Below, piece after piece: positions 5,938 to 11,755 of a DNA stretch of 11,755 nucleotides; positions within the stretch are counted from its first letter, which is position 1; each line of letters begins with the position of its first letter. Source of the stretch: Chloroflexota bacterium (GTDB taxonomy: Bacteria; Chloroflexota; Ktedonobacteria; Ktedonobacterales; Ktedonobacteraceae); the NCBI GenBank assembly GCA_027316975.1, contig DAHVFL010000102.1, positions 1-11,755 of the forward strand, in the 5' to 3' direction. The translations under genes and the position numbers were made by a program. The notes below the pieces were generated by a model. The model saw nothing but the letters and a program-made list of their open reading frames with translations. It searched no databases and was not told the origin of the DNA.

Positions 5938-6795
5938 TCAGAAGCGATAAAAATGACGCGCGTTTTCTGCCCACAGCTTGTGCTTTTCCCCAGGGGAGAG
6001 ATGCCGGGTGAGTGAATCGAGCGTCTCAATCCATCGGTCATAGGAGGAGGCAAGCAAGAGGACAGGCCAATCGCCTCCAAACACGACCCGATCTTCCCCA
6101 AAAACCTCCAGCGTGTAGGCGACGTAAGGAGCAAGATCGTCTGGAGTCCAGCGCCGAGGGTCGGCTTCTGTGATGAGACCGCTGACCTTACACCAGACGT
6201 TTGGCAATGCGGCAAGTTGAGCCAGGTGTTCGCGCCAGGGATCGAGTACATGCTGTTTTATATCTGGCTTTCCCAGGTGATCGAGAATAAACCGGGTATC
6301 AGGACACTTGCGCACCAGTTCAACAACGGAGCGCAGTTGCCAGTGCCGGATGCACAGGTCAAACGATAGACCATACTCCGCCAGCAAGCGCACACCCTCG
6401 ACAAAATCGGGACGAAGGCAGAAATCGGGTTCAGCTTCGTCCTGAATATTGCGCCTCACTCCTTTCACGAGCGGCGAAAGGGCGACCAGCGCTTCCAGGT
6501 ACCCGCGTACTGATGTTCCTAGCTCGACCGGCGCCGCGGCAACAATGGCCTGCAAACATGTCTCCTCTTGGGCAAGCTCCACGACGTGGTACGCCTCGCG
6601 AAAGGCCCACCGTGGATCAACCCCCACCTCGACATAGACCATCCCGACGATGGGAAGACGCCGGGTTTGCTCGCGATACTGCTGCAAGCCAAAGGTCCGG
6701 CGTAAGGTAGGAACGTCCTCCAGCCAGGGCATATTGAATATATCGGGATACCAGAGATGCACGTGAGAATCAATAATGGAGATCTGTTCGATCAT
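5938..6795 (-). CDS. COG3618-type sugar 1,5-lactonase (amidohydrolase superfamily)
   Basis: Predicted to hydrolyse L-fucono-1,5-lactone and/or L-galactono-1,5-lactone to the free sugar acid. The 285 residues form a complete amidohydrolase-2 TIM barrel: metal-type HxH at H11 and H13 (DSHVHLW), IRHWQL around H151, LDHLGKPDI around D172-H173, CKVSGL at 202-207 and GGDWPV with D242. These are the landmarks of the COG3618 group, in which L-fucono-1,5-lactonase activity has been shown. ATG 6795 is preceded on its strand by GAGGGAG (6800-6806). It is the last cistron of the sugar operon, 18 bp after the original stop codon of the damaged aldo/keto reductase, whose lactone product it would use. Substrate choice between 6-deoxy and 6-hydroxy lactone cannot be decided from sequence. 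Confidence 0.88.
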   Translation of the reverse strand: MIEQISIIDSHVHLWYPDIFNMPWLEDVPTLRRTFGLQQYREQTRRLPIVGMVYVEVGVDPRWAFREAYHVVELAQEETCLQAIVAAAPVELGTSVRGYLEALVALSPLVKGVRRNIQDEAEPDFCLRPDFVEGVRLLAEYGLSFDLCIRHWQLRSVVELVRKCPDTRFILDHLGKPDIKQHVLDPWREHLAQLAALPNVWCKVSGLITEADPRRWTPDDLAPYVAYTLEVFGEDRVVFGGDWPVLLLASSYDRWIETLDSLTRHLSPGEKHKLWAENARHFYRF

Positions 6796-6813
6796 GAGAC
6801 TCCCTCTCTTTTT

Positions 6814-7598
6814 TTATGCCCGGTAAATGGTATCAAGTTCAGCCCACAGTTCCTCAGGAACAGATAGCTGAGCCAGCCTCAGTGCCTTTAGCGCGGGTAC
6901 GTGCCTGGCCCCTTTGCCAGCAGACCGCTCCCATAGGGGGCAGCGTTCACAGCCGCGACTCCCCGGCGCACGCACAGCTCCCACAGTGGTTCAGCCTCCC
7001 GGTTGAGGAGCGTGAAGCGGTTATGCGAAATAGCCGCCTCAAAGAGACCAGTTTCGACAAAGCGCATCATCAAGTCAATGGGACCACCGGCAACTCCCAG
7101 GTGTGCAATCAAGCCCTCATCTTGACATTGCCGCAGCGCCTCGACCGATCCACCCGGCTGCATGGTCGCTTCAAAAGGGATGTGTTCCGGGTCGTGGAGA
7201 TACACCAGTTGCAATTGTTCCAACCCCAGCAGGCGCAGGCTGCGCTCAATGCTGCACCGCATCTGTGCGCCGGTAAATGCTCCAGTCTGCAAATCGCGGT
7301 CGGCCTTCGTTGCCAGCACGAAGCCGCCGGGAAGACCACCCATCTCTCTCAGGACGATGCCGATGCGTCGCTCGCTCTCACCGTCGCCGTAGGAAGCTGC
7401 CGTATCCAGGAAGTTGAAAGGACCAGCCAAAACCGCGCGAACTGTCGCCAGGGCGCGCTCTTCGGAAACCTCGTAGGCGAAATCCTCCGGTATATTCCCC
7501 AGTGGGGCCGCGCCAATACAGATGGGGGTTACGTGCAAACTGGTCGAACCAAGCGGACGTAGCGCGAGCGAACCGGAAGCATCTGGTTGAGAAGGCAC
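6814..7598 (-). pseudogene. Aldo/keto reductase (L-fucose/L-galactose dehydrogenase type), internal deletion and frameshift
   Basis: Would oxidise the sugar to its lactone with NAD(P). From GTG 7598 (AAGGAG upstream; an in-frame stop just before rules out an earlier start) the first 236 codons match the family: D65 and Y70 in FLDTAASYG, K98 in LATKAD and H135 in VYLHDPEH form the AKR catalytic tetrad. After GLLAKGPGTYPR the frame stops at TAA (6888-6890). Directly beyond, in another frame, comes LRLAQLSVPEELWAEL and a TAA at 6814-6816, which is a typical C-terminal tail of these enzymes. The piece in between, roughly 55-60 residues containing the last barrel strands and the pyrophosphate-binding part of the cofactor site, is gone. 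The encoded 236-residue protein should not fold normally or bind cofactor. Its neighbours downstream and upstream in the operon are intact. Confidence 0.85.
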
Positions 7599-7628
7599 AG
7601 GTTATTTTCTCCTTCTATGTTGAAAGGC

Positions 7629-8429
7629 TTATTTCGCTGTCCAGCCGCCATCGATGACGATGGCTGAACCTGTTACGAAGGCCGCCTCGTCCGAAGCCAG
7701 GTACAGCGCGGCATAAGCGATCTCATCTGATTGGCCCATACGCCCGATGGGCTGGCGTGCGTGCAACTGTTGGCGCACCTCATCCTCGTGTCCGGCGAAG
7801 TTGCGGGCGAGATAGCCCTCGACAAAAGGCGTCTGAACCGTGCCGGGGCAGATGGCGTTGCAGCGAATGCCTTGCGTGGCGAAATCGATGGCAATCGAGC
7901 GTGTGAGCGCCAGCACCGCGCCCTTACTGGCACAATAAGGCAAACGCCGCTCGATACCGATCATGGCCGCGACAGAGGCCATGTTGATGATCGTGCCTCC
8001 ATGTGGCGATTGTGCCAGCATCTGCCGCACCCCCTCGCGCGCGCAAAGAAAGACGCCGCACGCATTCACTCGCATAAGACGCTCCCAGTCCTCGAGACTG
8101 GTTTCCAGGAGAGAGCCGACGTGGCTGATGCCTGCATTATTAACCAGGATATCGAGCCTTCCTTCGAGAGCGGCGACCTGCTCTATGGCAGCCTTCACCT
8201 GGGACTCTTCGGCAACGTCAAGCGATTGTACCCTCGCGCTCCCTCCCGTTTCCTGAATCTCACCGGCAACTCGCCGCGCTGCATCTTCTCGCACGTCAGC
8301 AAGCACGACATGCGCGCCCTGCTGCGCGAAGAGCCGTGCGATAGATTCTCCGATGCCCGAGCCGGCTCCCGTCACAAAGGCGATTTTCTTCTCCAGGCGA
8401 AACACCGCAGTCACCTTCCTTTCTTCCAT
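7629..8429 (-). CDS. SDR dehydrogenase, likely 2-keto-3-deoxy-L-fuconate dehydrogenase
   Basis: Classical short-chain dehydrogenase, predicted to oxidise 2-keto-3-deoxy-L-fuconate (the dehydratase product) with NAD. Counting from ATG 8429, TGAGSGIG is at 20-27, NNAG at 97-100, S152, and Y165/K169 in YCASK; the CPGTVQTPFVEGYLARN loop (194-210) and the GGWTAK end fit the ketodeoxy-fuconate group. All catalytic residues are present and the length is normal. The start ATG shares one base with the mutarotase stop (TGATG), a coupling arrangement. A GTG eight codons on (8405), preceded by AGGAAGG at a good distance, would give the more typical N-terminus MFRLEKK and may be the main start. Without the dehydratase its substrate would have to come from elsewhere. 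Other sugar or sugar-acid SDR activities remain possible. Confidence 0.87.
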   Translation of the reverse strand: MEERKVTAVFRLEKKIAFVTGAGSGIGESIARLFAQQGAHVVLADVREDAARRVAGEIQETGGSARVQSLDVAEESQVKAAIEQVAALEGRLDILVNNAGISHVGSLLETSLEDWERLMRVNACGVFLCAREGVRQMLAQSPHGGTIINMASVAAMIGIERRLPYCASKGAVLALTRSIAIDFATQGIRCNAICPGTVQTPFVEGYLARNFAGHEDEVRQQLHARQPIGRMGQSDEIAYAALYLASDEAAFVTGSAIVIDGGWTAK

Positions 8430-8752
8430 CAGTCACTATGGAACACTTCCTTCATCGTGGCCCACCACTCGCCGGGCGCGCGCGTCTCCAGCGGCACCTG
8501 CATCGGCTCGGTCAAGGTCCACCACTCGCGCGTTTTCGGGTCAGTAGCCATCTTCGCCATATCAGCCTCGAAATCGTCACCGATGTATTCAAAATAGGCG
8601 AAGAGCCGCGCGCCGTGACGAAAAATGCTATAGTTACGCATATTGCAGGCTGAAATCGTCGCCAGCACTTCGGGCCAGACGGCGACGTGCAGGCGTTCGT
8701 ATGCCTCGATCTGGTCGGGCTGAAGCCCGATAAGCTGTCCAAACCTGCGCAA
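8429..8752 (-). CDS. L-rhamnose mutarotase family protein (RhaM/fucose-type sugar mutarotase)
   Basis: A 107-residue alpha/beta-barrel protein of the RhaM (PF05336) family, which interconverts the anomers of a 6-deoxy-L-hexose. Y18 and H22 in IEAYERLHVAVWP fall at the same positions as the catalytic Tyr and His of E. coli RhaM, and NMRNYSIF, FAYFEYIGDDFEADM and WW pairs near the C-terminus are typical. Context points to L-fucose or L-galactose rather than rhamnose, since the neighbours are fuconate-type enzymes. The start is TTG 8752, supported by AAGGAGA 6 bases upstream. That ribosome site spans the end of the preceding dehydratase gene, whose stop is 3 bases before the TTG, so translation is coupled. 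The stop overlaps the next gene's ATG by one base. Confidence 0.9.
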   Translation of the reverse strand: MRRFGQLIGLQPDQIEAYERLHVAVWPEVLATISACNMRNYSIFRHGARLFAYFEYIGDDFEADMAKMATDPKTREWWTLTEPMQVPLETRAPGEWWATMKEVFHSD

Positions 8753-8755
8753 GGG

Positions 8756-9574
8756 CTATCTCCTTTCATTCGCCCATTCCGACCCATCTGGATAGGAATA
8801 GGCAGCTATCGACGCGGGGTACATCGTGATGCTATAGCCGGGAGCTTCCGGTGGGACATAACGACTCTGCTTGATGATGACAGGGTGAACAAATGGCTCA
8901 TGCAGGTGGGGGGTATACTCGATCATGCGGTTCTCGAGCGAGCCGCTAATGGCAATATAGTCGAAAATCGAGAGGTGCTGCACGTATTCACACAGGCCAA
9001 CGCCGCCCGCGTGGGGGCAGACCGGGATGCCGAATCGCGCGGCCATCAGGAGAATCGCCAGCACCTCGTTGACACCACCGACGCGACAGGCATCGATCTG
9101 GCAGATGCCGATAGCGTCGGTCTGAAAGAGCTGCTTGAAGATGATGCGATTCTGCACGTGCTCGCCGGTCGCAACGCGAACCGGCGCAACGGCGCGCGCG
9201 ATGGCGGCGTGACCGAGAATATCATCTGGACTGGTGGGCTCTTCGATCCAGAGCGGGTCGAAATCCGCCAGGGACTGCATGGCGGTGATGGCTTCATTCA
9301 CCTCCCACACCTGGTTGGCATCGATCATGAGGGTACTCTCCGGCCCAATCTCTTCACGCATAATACGCGCGCGGTGCAGATCGCCTTCCAATCCCAGGCC
9401 CACCTTCAGTAGTGGCTTGCCTTCGACTTTGGCCCACAGGTCCCATACCGCGTTGACGATGGTGGCGGTCGCCATGTGAATGACGCCCTTCTCCGGCCCG
9501 ATCCAGCGCAACTGGCTGTCGCCGGTAATGAGTACGGTTCTCCCATGAAGATCGAACAGTTCGCTGATATTCAT
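8756..9574 (-). pseudogene. L-fuconate dehydratase (enolase superfamily), N-terminal fusion and internal deletion
   Basis: Intact enzymes of about 440 residues dehydrate L-fuconate to 2-keto-3-deoxy-L-fuconate. Here only 272 residues are encoded from ATG 9574 (GGAGG 6 bases upstream). Residues 1-18 (MNISELFDLHGRTVLITG) are the start of a short-chain dehydrogenase, not of an enolase. Residue 19 on (DSQLRWIGPEKG) joins the dehydratase at what is normally about residue 95, so the capping domain with its specificity loop is lost. At residues 54-58 (KPLLKV) a second, in-frame junction skips about 80-85 residues, including the first lysine of the KxK motif. The rest is well kept: D85 (IDANQ), E111 (IEEPTSPDD), E138 (TGEH), D161, H188 (PHAGGVGL) and the YPDG end. 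A working dehydratase is not expected. The frame is open throughout, so the product could still be made. Confidence 0.85.
8759..8765 (-). promoter_or_regulatory. Ribosome binding site supporting the TTG start of the mutarotase
   Basis: AAGGAGA on the - strand, 6 bases from TTG 8752. It lies within the last codons of the dehydratase gene, so ribosomes ending there can re-initiate. Confidence 0.7.
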
Positions 9575-9580
9575 GATGAG

Positions 9581-9585
9581 CCTCC
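9581..9585 (-). promoter_or_regulatory. Ribosome binding site, apparently inherited from a lost SDR gene
   Basis: GGAGG on the - strand, 6 bases from ATG 9574. It serves a start codon whose first 18 codons read as an SDR N-terminus, so the site and start originally belonged to a dehydrogenase gene between the epimerase and dehydratase genes. It argues against the in-frame upstream start at 9631, which runs through spacer sequence. Confidence 0.65.
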
Positions 9586-9604
9586 ATTCAGTCCGTCGAT
9601 GATA

Positions 9605-9617
9605 TCCCCCAGGGGGA
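9605..9617. repeat. Small palindrome in the epimerase-dehydratase spacer
   Basis: TCCCCC, A, GGGGGA lies in the 66 bp spacer after the epimerase stop. It is short and without a T-run; it may affect mRNA processing or be chance. Confidence 0.25.
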
Positions 9618-9640
9618 GAAGGGAAGGACATTTTCGACCT

Positions 9641-11161
9641 CTACTCCTTTGCTTGTTTGCTGTAGGCTGCGAAAAGGCGCAGGTGGCGCAGGAAATGCGA
9701 CTTGAGATTGGCAGCATAGGCTTCAGGATGGCTATGTAAGACCTCCATCATCCCGTCATAGAAAAGGCTGCGCCCACTGGAATCTTGCGCCGTCAAGACT
9801 GAGCCAAAGGTGACATGCAAGATCTGGCGAGCATCGAATTGGTCAAGCAGCATGGGAACTGCTCTATCTGGCATGCCCGCAGGAGAGGGGGCGCGATCAA
9901 GCTCTGCCGAGACATGATAGCTGGAGCGGTCCATTTCATACCTCTCAAGCGAGAAGGCATAGATGTCACGCAGTAAATCAGGCTGCACCTGGGCGACCGT
10001 CCGTAACGCTTCGAGATAACTGGTGCCCGCCGTCTTGAGATGCACGAGGCCCCGGGTCTCTCGTGCCGCGATCTCGTAGATGCTGAATTTGTCGGATCCT
10101 GAGTGCAGGCTCAGCTTATACGGCCCAAAGGTGCGCGCAATGGCTGCATGGATGGCAAAGTCTGCTGTGAATGCGGCGAGATCGCCAATGTAGTCCACCC
10201 CCTTCTCAAAGCGCCCAACGTAACGCGGCGCGAGGCTCACCCACTGAACTCCTAGTCGGCGCAACTCGGTTGCCAGGTACACGTGTTCGGCGGGGGTCGT
10301 TGGCGTCTCAGTCTCGTCAACCGAGATCTCAACCTCCCAGGCACGCCCGGAACTAACGGTGGCCAGATGACGATAGAGCCGGGCGACATGAGCAATGGCG
10401 CGCCCATACTTGACACTGGCACGCACAAGGGTTTCTCCGTCGAACTGGAGAACCCGTCCCTCAACATACTGAGGAGCCAGATAGCGTGCCAGCAGATCCT
10501 CAGGGGAATCTTCCAGCGCGGCCCAGGGGAGCGCTTCGAACTTTTGATGCAGCGCGGCAACAGGCGCTGTATCTGCTGTGTTATCGACATGCTCTCCAGG
10601 ATCAAAGGTATAGAATGTGTAGCCAGCGGCCACGCAACGATCAATATCGTCAATGGACTTCAGGTGATCTGCATCAGCAGCAAAGCCAGCACGCCAGCCC
10701 TCGGCAAAGACGCCCCACATGGCGTCATCGAATACCTGTTGTGGACTTCGCCCGGTGCGGGTCATCTCGCGAATTGATTGCTGTGCAGGAATCGGAGCGA
10801 TATGCCCGCCTGCTTCTCTGAGCGCACGCAGATGTCCCGGGGTTGCTATACCGAGGCGATCCCCAAAACCGGCACTTGTTCCGAGTCCCAGTGTGGCCGG
10901 ATTCAACCAGGAAAGCTCGCTGCGCAGTGTTCTGGCATTGTGGCTATCGAGCGGTCCAACCAGCATCGTCTGGGCGCCCCCGCTGGCCTCTCCTACGAAC
11001 TGTTCTAACAACCTGGATGCGGGTGGGGCAAGAATGACCAGTTGGCGCTGCCCCGGCTTCGGCTCAGCGAGTGCGTAGGTCAACTCCCCTTGTTGGGTGA
11101 CCGAGGAGGGGTAGACGCGCAACTCTGTGAAAATCTGGTGCGTTCTGTCGCTCAGCTGCAT
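9641..11161 (-). CDS. uxaE: Tagaturonate/fructuronate epimerase family protein (UxaE)
   Basis: Predicted to interconvert D-tagaturonate and D-fructuronate, the bypass step known from Thermotoga UxaE (PF16257 family). The 506 residues match the family's usual size. Recognisable blocks are GLGTSAGFGDRLGIATPGHL (92-111), FAEGWRAGFAADADHLKSI (152-170), TFDPGEHVDN (185-194), EISVDET (278-284), VDYIGD (322-327), KLSLHSGSDKFSIYEIA (349-365) and HLKTAGTSYLEAL (374-386), with His and Asp residues suited to divalent metal binding. ATG 11161 has AAAGGAG upstream at a rather long 11-base spacing. The neighbouring alcohol dehydrogenase, 62 bp upstream, may supply tagaturonate from L-galactonate. The family is sparsely characterised, so action on a related ketose acid is possible. 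No deletion is evident, unlike two of its neighbours. Confidence 0.88.
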   Translation of the reverse strand: MQLSDRTHQIFTELRVYPSSVTQQGELTYALAEPKPGQRQLVILAPPASRLLEQFVGEASGGAQTMLVGPLDSHNARTLRSELSWLNPATLGLGTSAGFGDRLGIATPGHLRALREAGGHIAPIPAQQSIREMTRTGRSPQQVFDDAMWGVFAEGWRAGFAADADHLKSIDDIDRCVAAGYTFYTFDPGEHVDNTADTAPVAALHQKFEALPWAALEDSPEDLLARYLAPQYVEGRVLQFDGETLVRASVKYGRAIAHVARLYRHLATVSSGRAWEVEISVDETETPTTPAEHVYLATELRRLGVQWVSLAPRYVGRFEKGVDYIGDLAAFTADFAIHAAIARTFGPYKLSLHSGSDKFSIYEIAARETRGLVHLKTAGTSYLEALRTVAQVQPDLLRDIYAFSLERYEMDRSSYHVSAELDRAPSPAGMPDRAVPMLLDQFDARQILHVTFGSVLTAQDSSGRSLFYDGMMEVLHSHPEAYAANLKSHFLRHLRLFAAYSKQAKE

Positions 11162-11223
11162 TTCCGTGTTGTCTCCTTTTATCTAGATCACTGGAAACCC
11201 CCTGATTTGCTGAAAGCGCAATA

Positions 11224-11755
11224 CTAGATACTGATAAGGCCTTTAATCATGACGCTATTAGCGCCGATCCATTGTGGAAACGCATCCGCAGCCGTTTCGA
11301 GCGTGGCGCGGTCGGTAATCCAGGGGGCTAGATCGAACTCGTCCGCTTGAAGGGCAGCGATGATGTGGTCAAAATCGGTGGCCAGGGCATTGCGGCTGGC
11401 CAGCAATGTCACTTCACGACTGTGAAAAAGCGGGTCAGAGAAGGTAATATCTCCCTGGGATAATCCAACAAAGATCACTCGTCCCCCATAGCCTACGTAG
11501 GTGAAGGTGGCTTGCATCGATTGAGGACTACCGGTGGCATCGAAGATTGCTGTGGGGAAATCATCGCCCAGGAGGCGCTCTAGAGCCTTGACTACTGGCT
11601 CGCGTCCATCGATACACGTGACCGCGGGCCACAGGTTCTGGCAAAAGGTCAGCCGTTGATGGCTGATGTCTGTCACGATTACTCGCGCACCCATCAGAAG
11701 CGCAAATTGTGTGACGGCCAGGCCGATCGGGCCAACCCCGACTACGAGCACTCGC
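11224..11755 (-). CDS. Zinc-type alcohol dehydrogenase, cofactor domain (N-terminus outside window)
   Basis: The C-terminal 177 residues of a medium-chain dehydrogenase; the frame runs off the right edge, so the catalytic zinc domain is not visible. The Rossmann loop VVGVGPIGLA, the acidic residue in VIVTDIS (NAD-type), FDATGSPQSM, GGRVIFVGLSQGDITF and HSREVTLLASRNA are all in place and the C-terminus is complete. This pattern is close to the group with L-galactonate 5-dehydrogenase and sorbitol/threonine-type dehydrogenases. Next to a UxaE-type epimerase, oxidation of L-galactonate to D-tagaturonate is the most attractive role, but that is inferred from position. It is the first visible gene of the sugar operon; the promoter must lie further right. 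Confidence 0.85.
   Translation of the reverse strand, partial: RVLVVGVGPIGLAVTQFALLMGARVIVTDISHQRLTFCQNLWPAVTCIDGREPVVKALERLLGDDFPTAIFDATGSPQSMQATFTYVGYGGRVIFVGLSQGDITFSDPLFHSREVTLLASRNALATDFDHIIAALQADEFDLAPWITDRATLETAADAFPQWIGANSVMIKGLISI

Noticed and set aside
6816..7562. 248-codon + strand frame opposite the aldo/keto reductase
   Set aside because: Antisense to the AKR remnant with no recognisable domain or ribosome site.
7731..8597. 288-codon + strand frame across the SDR and mutarotase genes
   Set aside because: Spans two identified - strand genes and has no motif; a shadow frame.
8687..9412. 241-codon + strand frame opposite the dehydratase remnant
   Set aside because: Antisense to clear enolase motifs and has no support of its own.
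9575..9631. Upstream start extending the dehydratase fusion by 19 residues
   Set aside because: The extension is low-complexity spacer sequence containing a palindrome, and ATG 9574 has GGAGG at the right distance.
1..11755. CRISPR arrays, tRNA or rRNA genes, phage or toxin-antitoxin and defence modules
   Set aside because: No regularly spaced repeats, cloverleaf candidates or matching protein motifs were seen on either strand.

Overview
The window looks like accessory catabolic DNA from a moderately GC-rich bacterium. The gene order of the tyrosine cluster, the mixed ATG/GTG/TTG starts and the palindromic spacer elements suggest Chloroflexota, perhaps class Ktedonobacteria. This is an inference from gene content, because no rRNA or other marker gene is present. 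No tRNA, rRNA, CRISPR array or intact insertion sequence was seen.

Left part, + strand (1-4333): an aromatic amino acid degradation operon. It holds 4-hydroxyphenylpyruvate dioxygenase (5' end cut by the window), a fumarylacetoacetate hydrolase family protein that starts directly after its stop codon, homogentisate 1,2-dioxygenase, and a 2-isopropylmalate-synthase-like enzyme lacking the usual C-terminal regulatory domain. The first three carry 4-hydroxyphenylpyruvate to fumarate and acetoacetate, except for the maleylacetoacetate isomerase step, which is not seen here. The synthase is the odd member.

Middle, + strand (4334-5937): an NAD(P)-binding SDR-like gene and a following ORF interrupted by an in-frame TAG. 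Both are preceded by a near-identical 29-30 bp spacer that holds a stop codon, an AAACGTTT palindrome and a Shine-Dalgarno sequence. About 400 bp without a convincing gene follows.

Right part, - strand (11755 down to 5938): a seven-cistron deoxysugar/L-sugar operon. In transcription order it encodes a zinc-type alcohol dehydrogenase (cut by the window), a UxaE-type tagaturonate/fructuronate epimerase, an L-fuconate dehydratase-like enolase, an L-rhamnose/L-fucose-type mutarotase, a 2-keto-3-deoxy-L-fuconate-dehydrogenase-like SDR, an aldo/keto reductase and a COG3618-type sugar lactonase. Together they read as an oxidative L-fucose route (mutarotase, dehydrogenase, lactonase, dehydratase, ketodeoxy-acid dehydrogenase) combined with an L-galactonate route (dehydrogenase to tagaturonate, then epimerase to fructuronate).

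The most striking observation is that this operon carries three deletion scars. The dehydratase has lost its own N-terminus and is fused to the first about 18 residues of a vanished SDR gene. It has also lost about 80 residues internally, including one lysine of the KxK motif. The aldo/keto reductase has lost about 55-60 residues and is frameshifted, but its original C-terminal tail and stop codon remain readable in another frame. The neighbours look intact. Either the fucose branch is decaying while the galactonate branch survives, or the assembly collapsed at these places.
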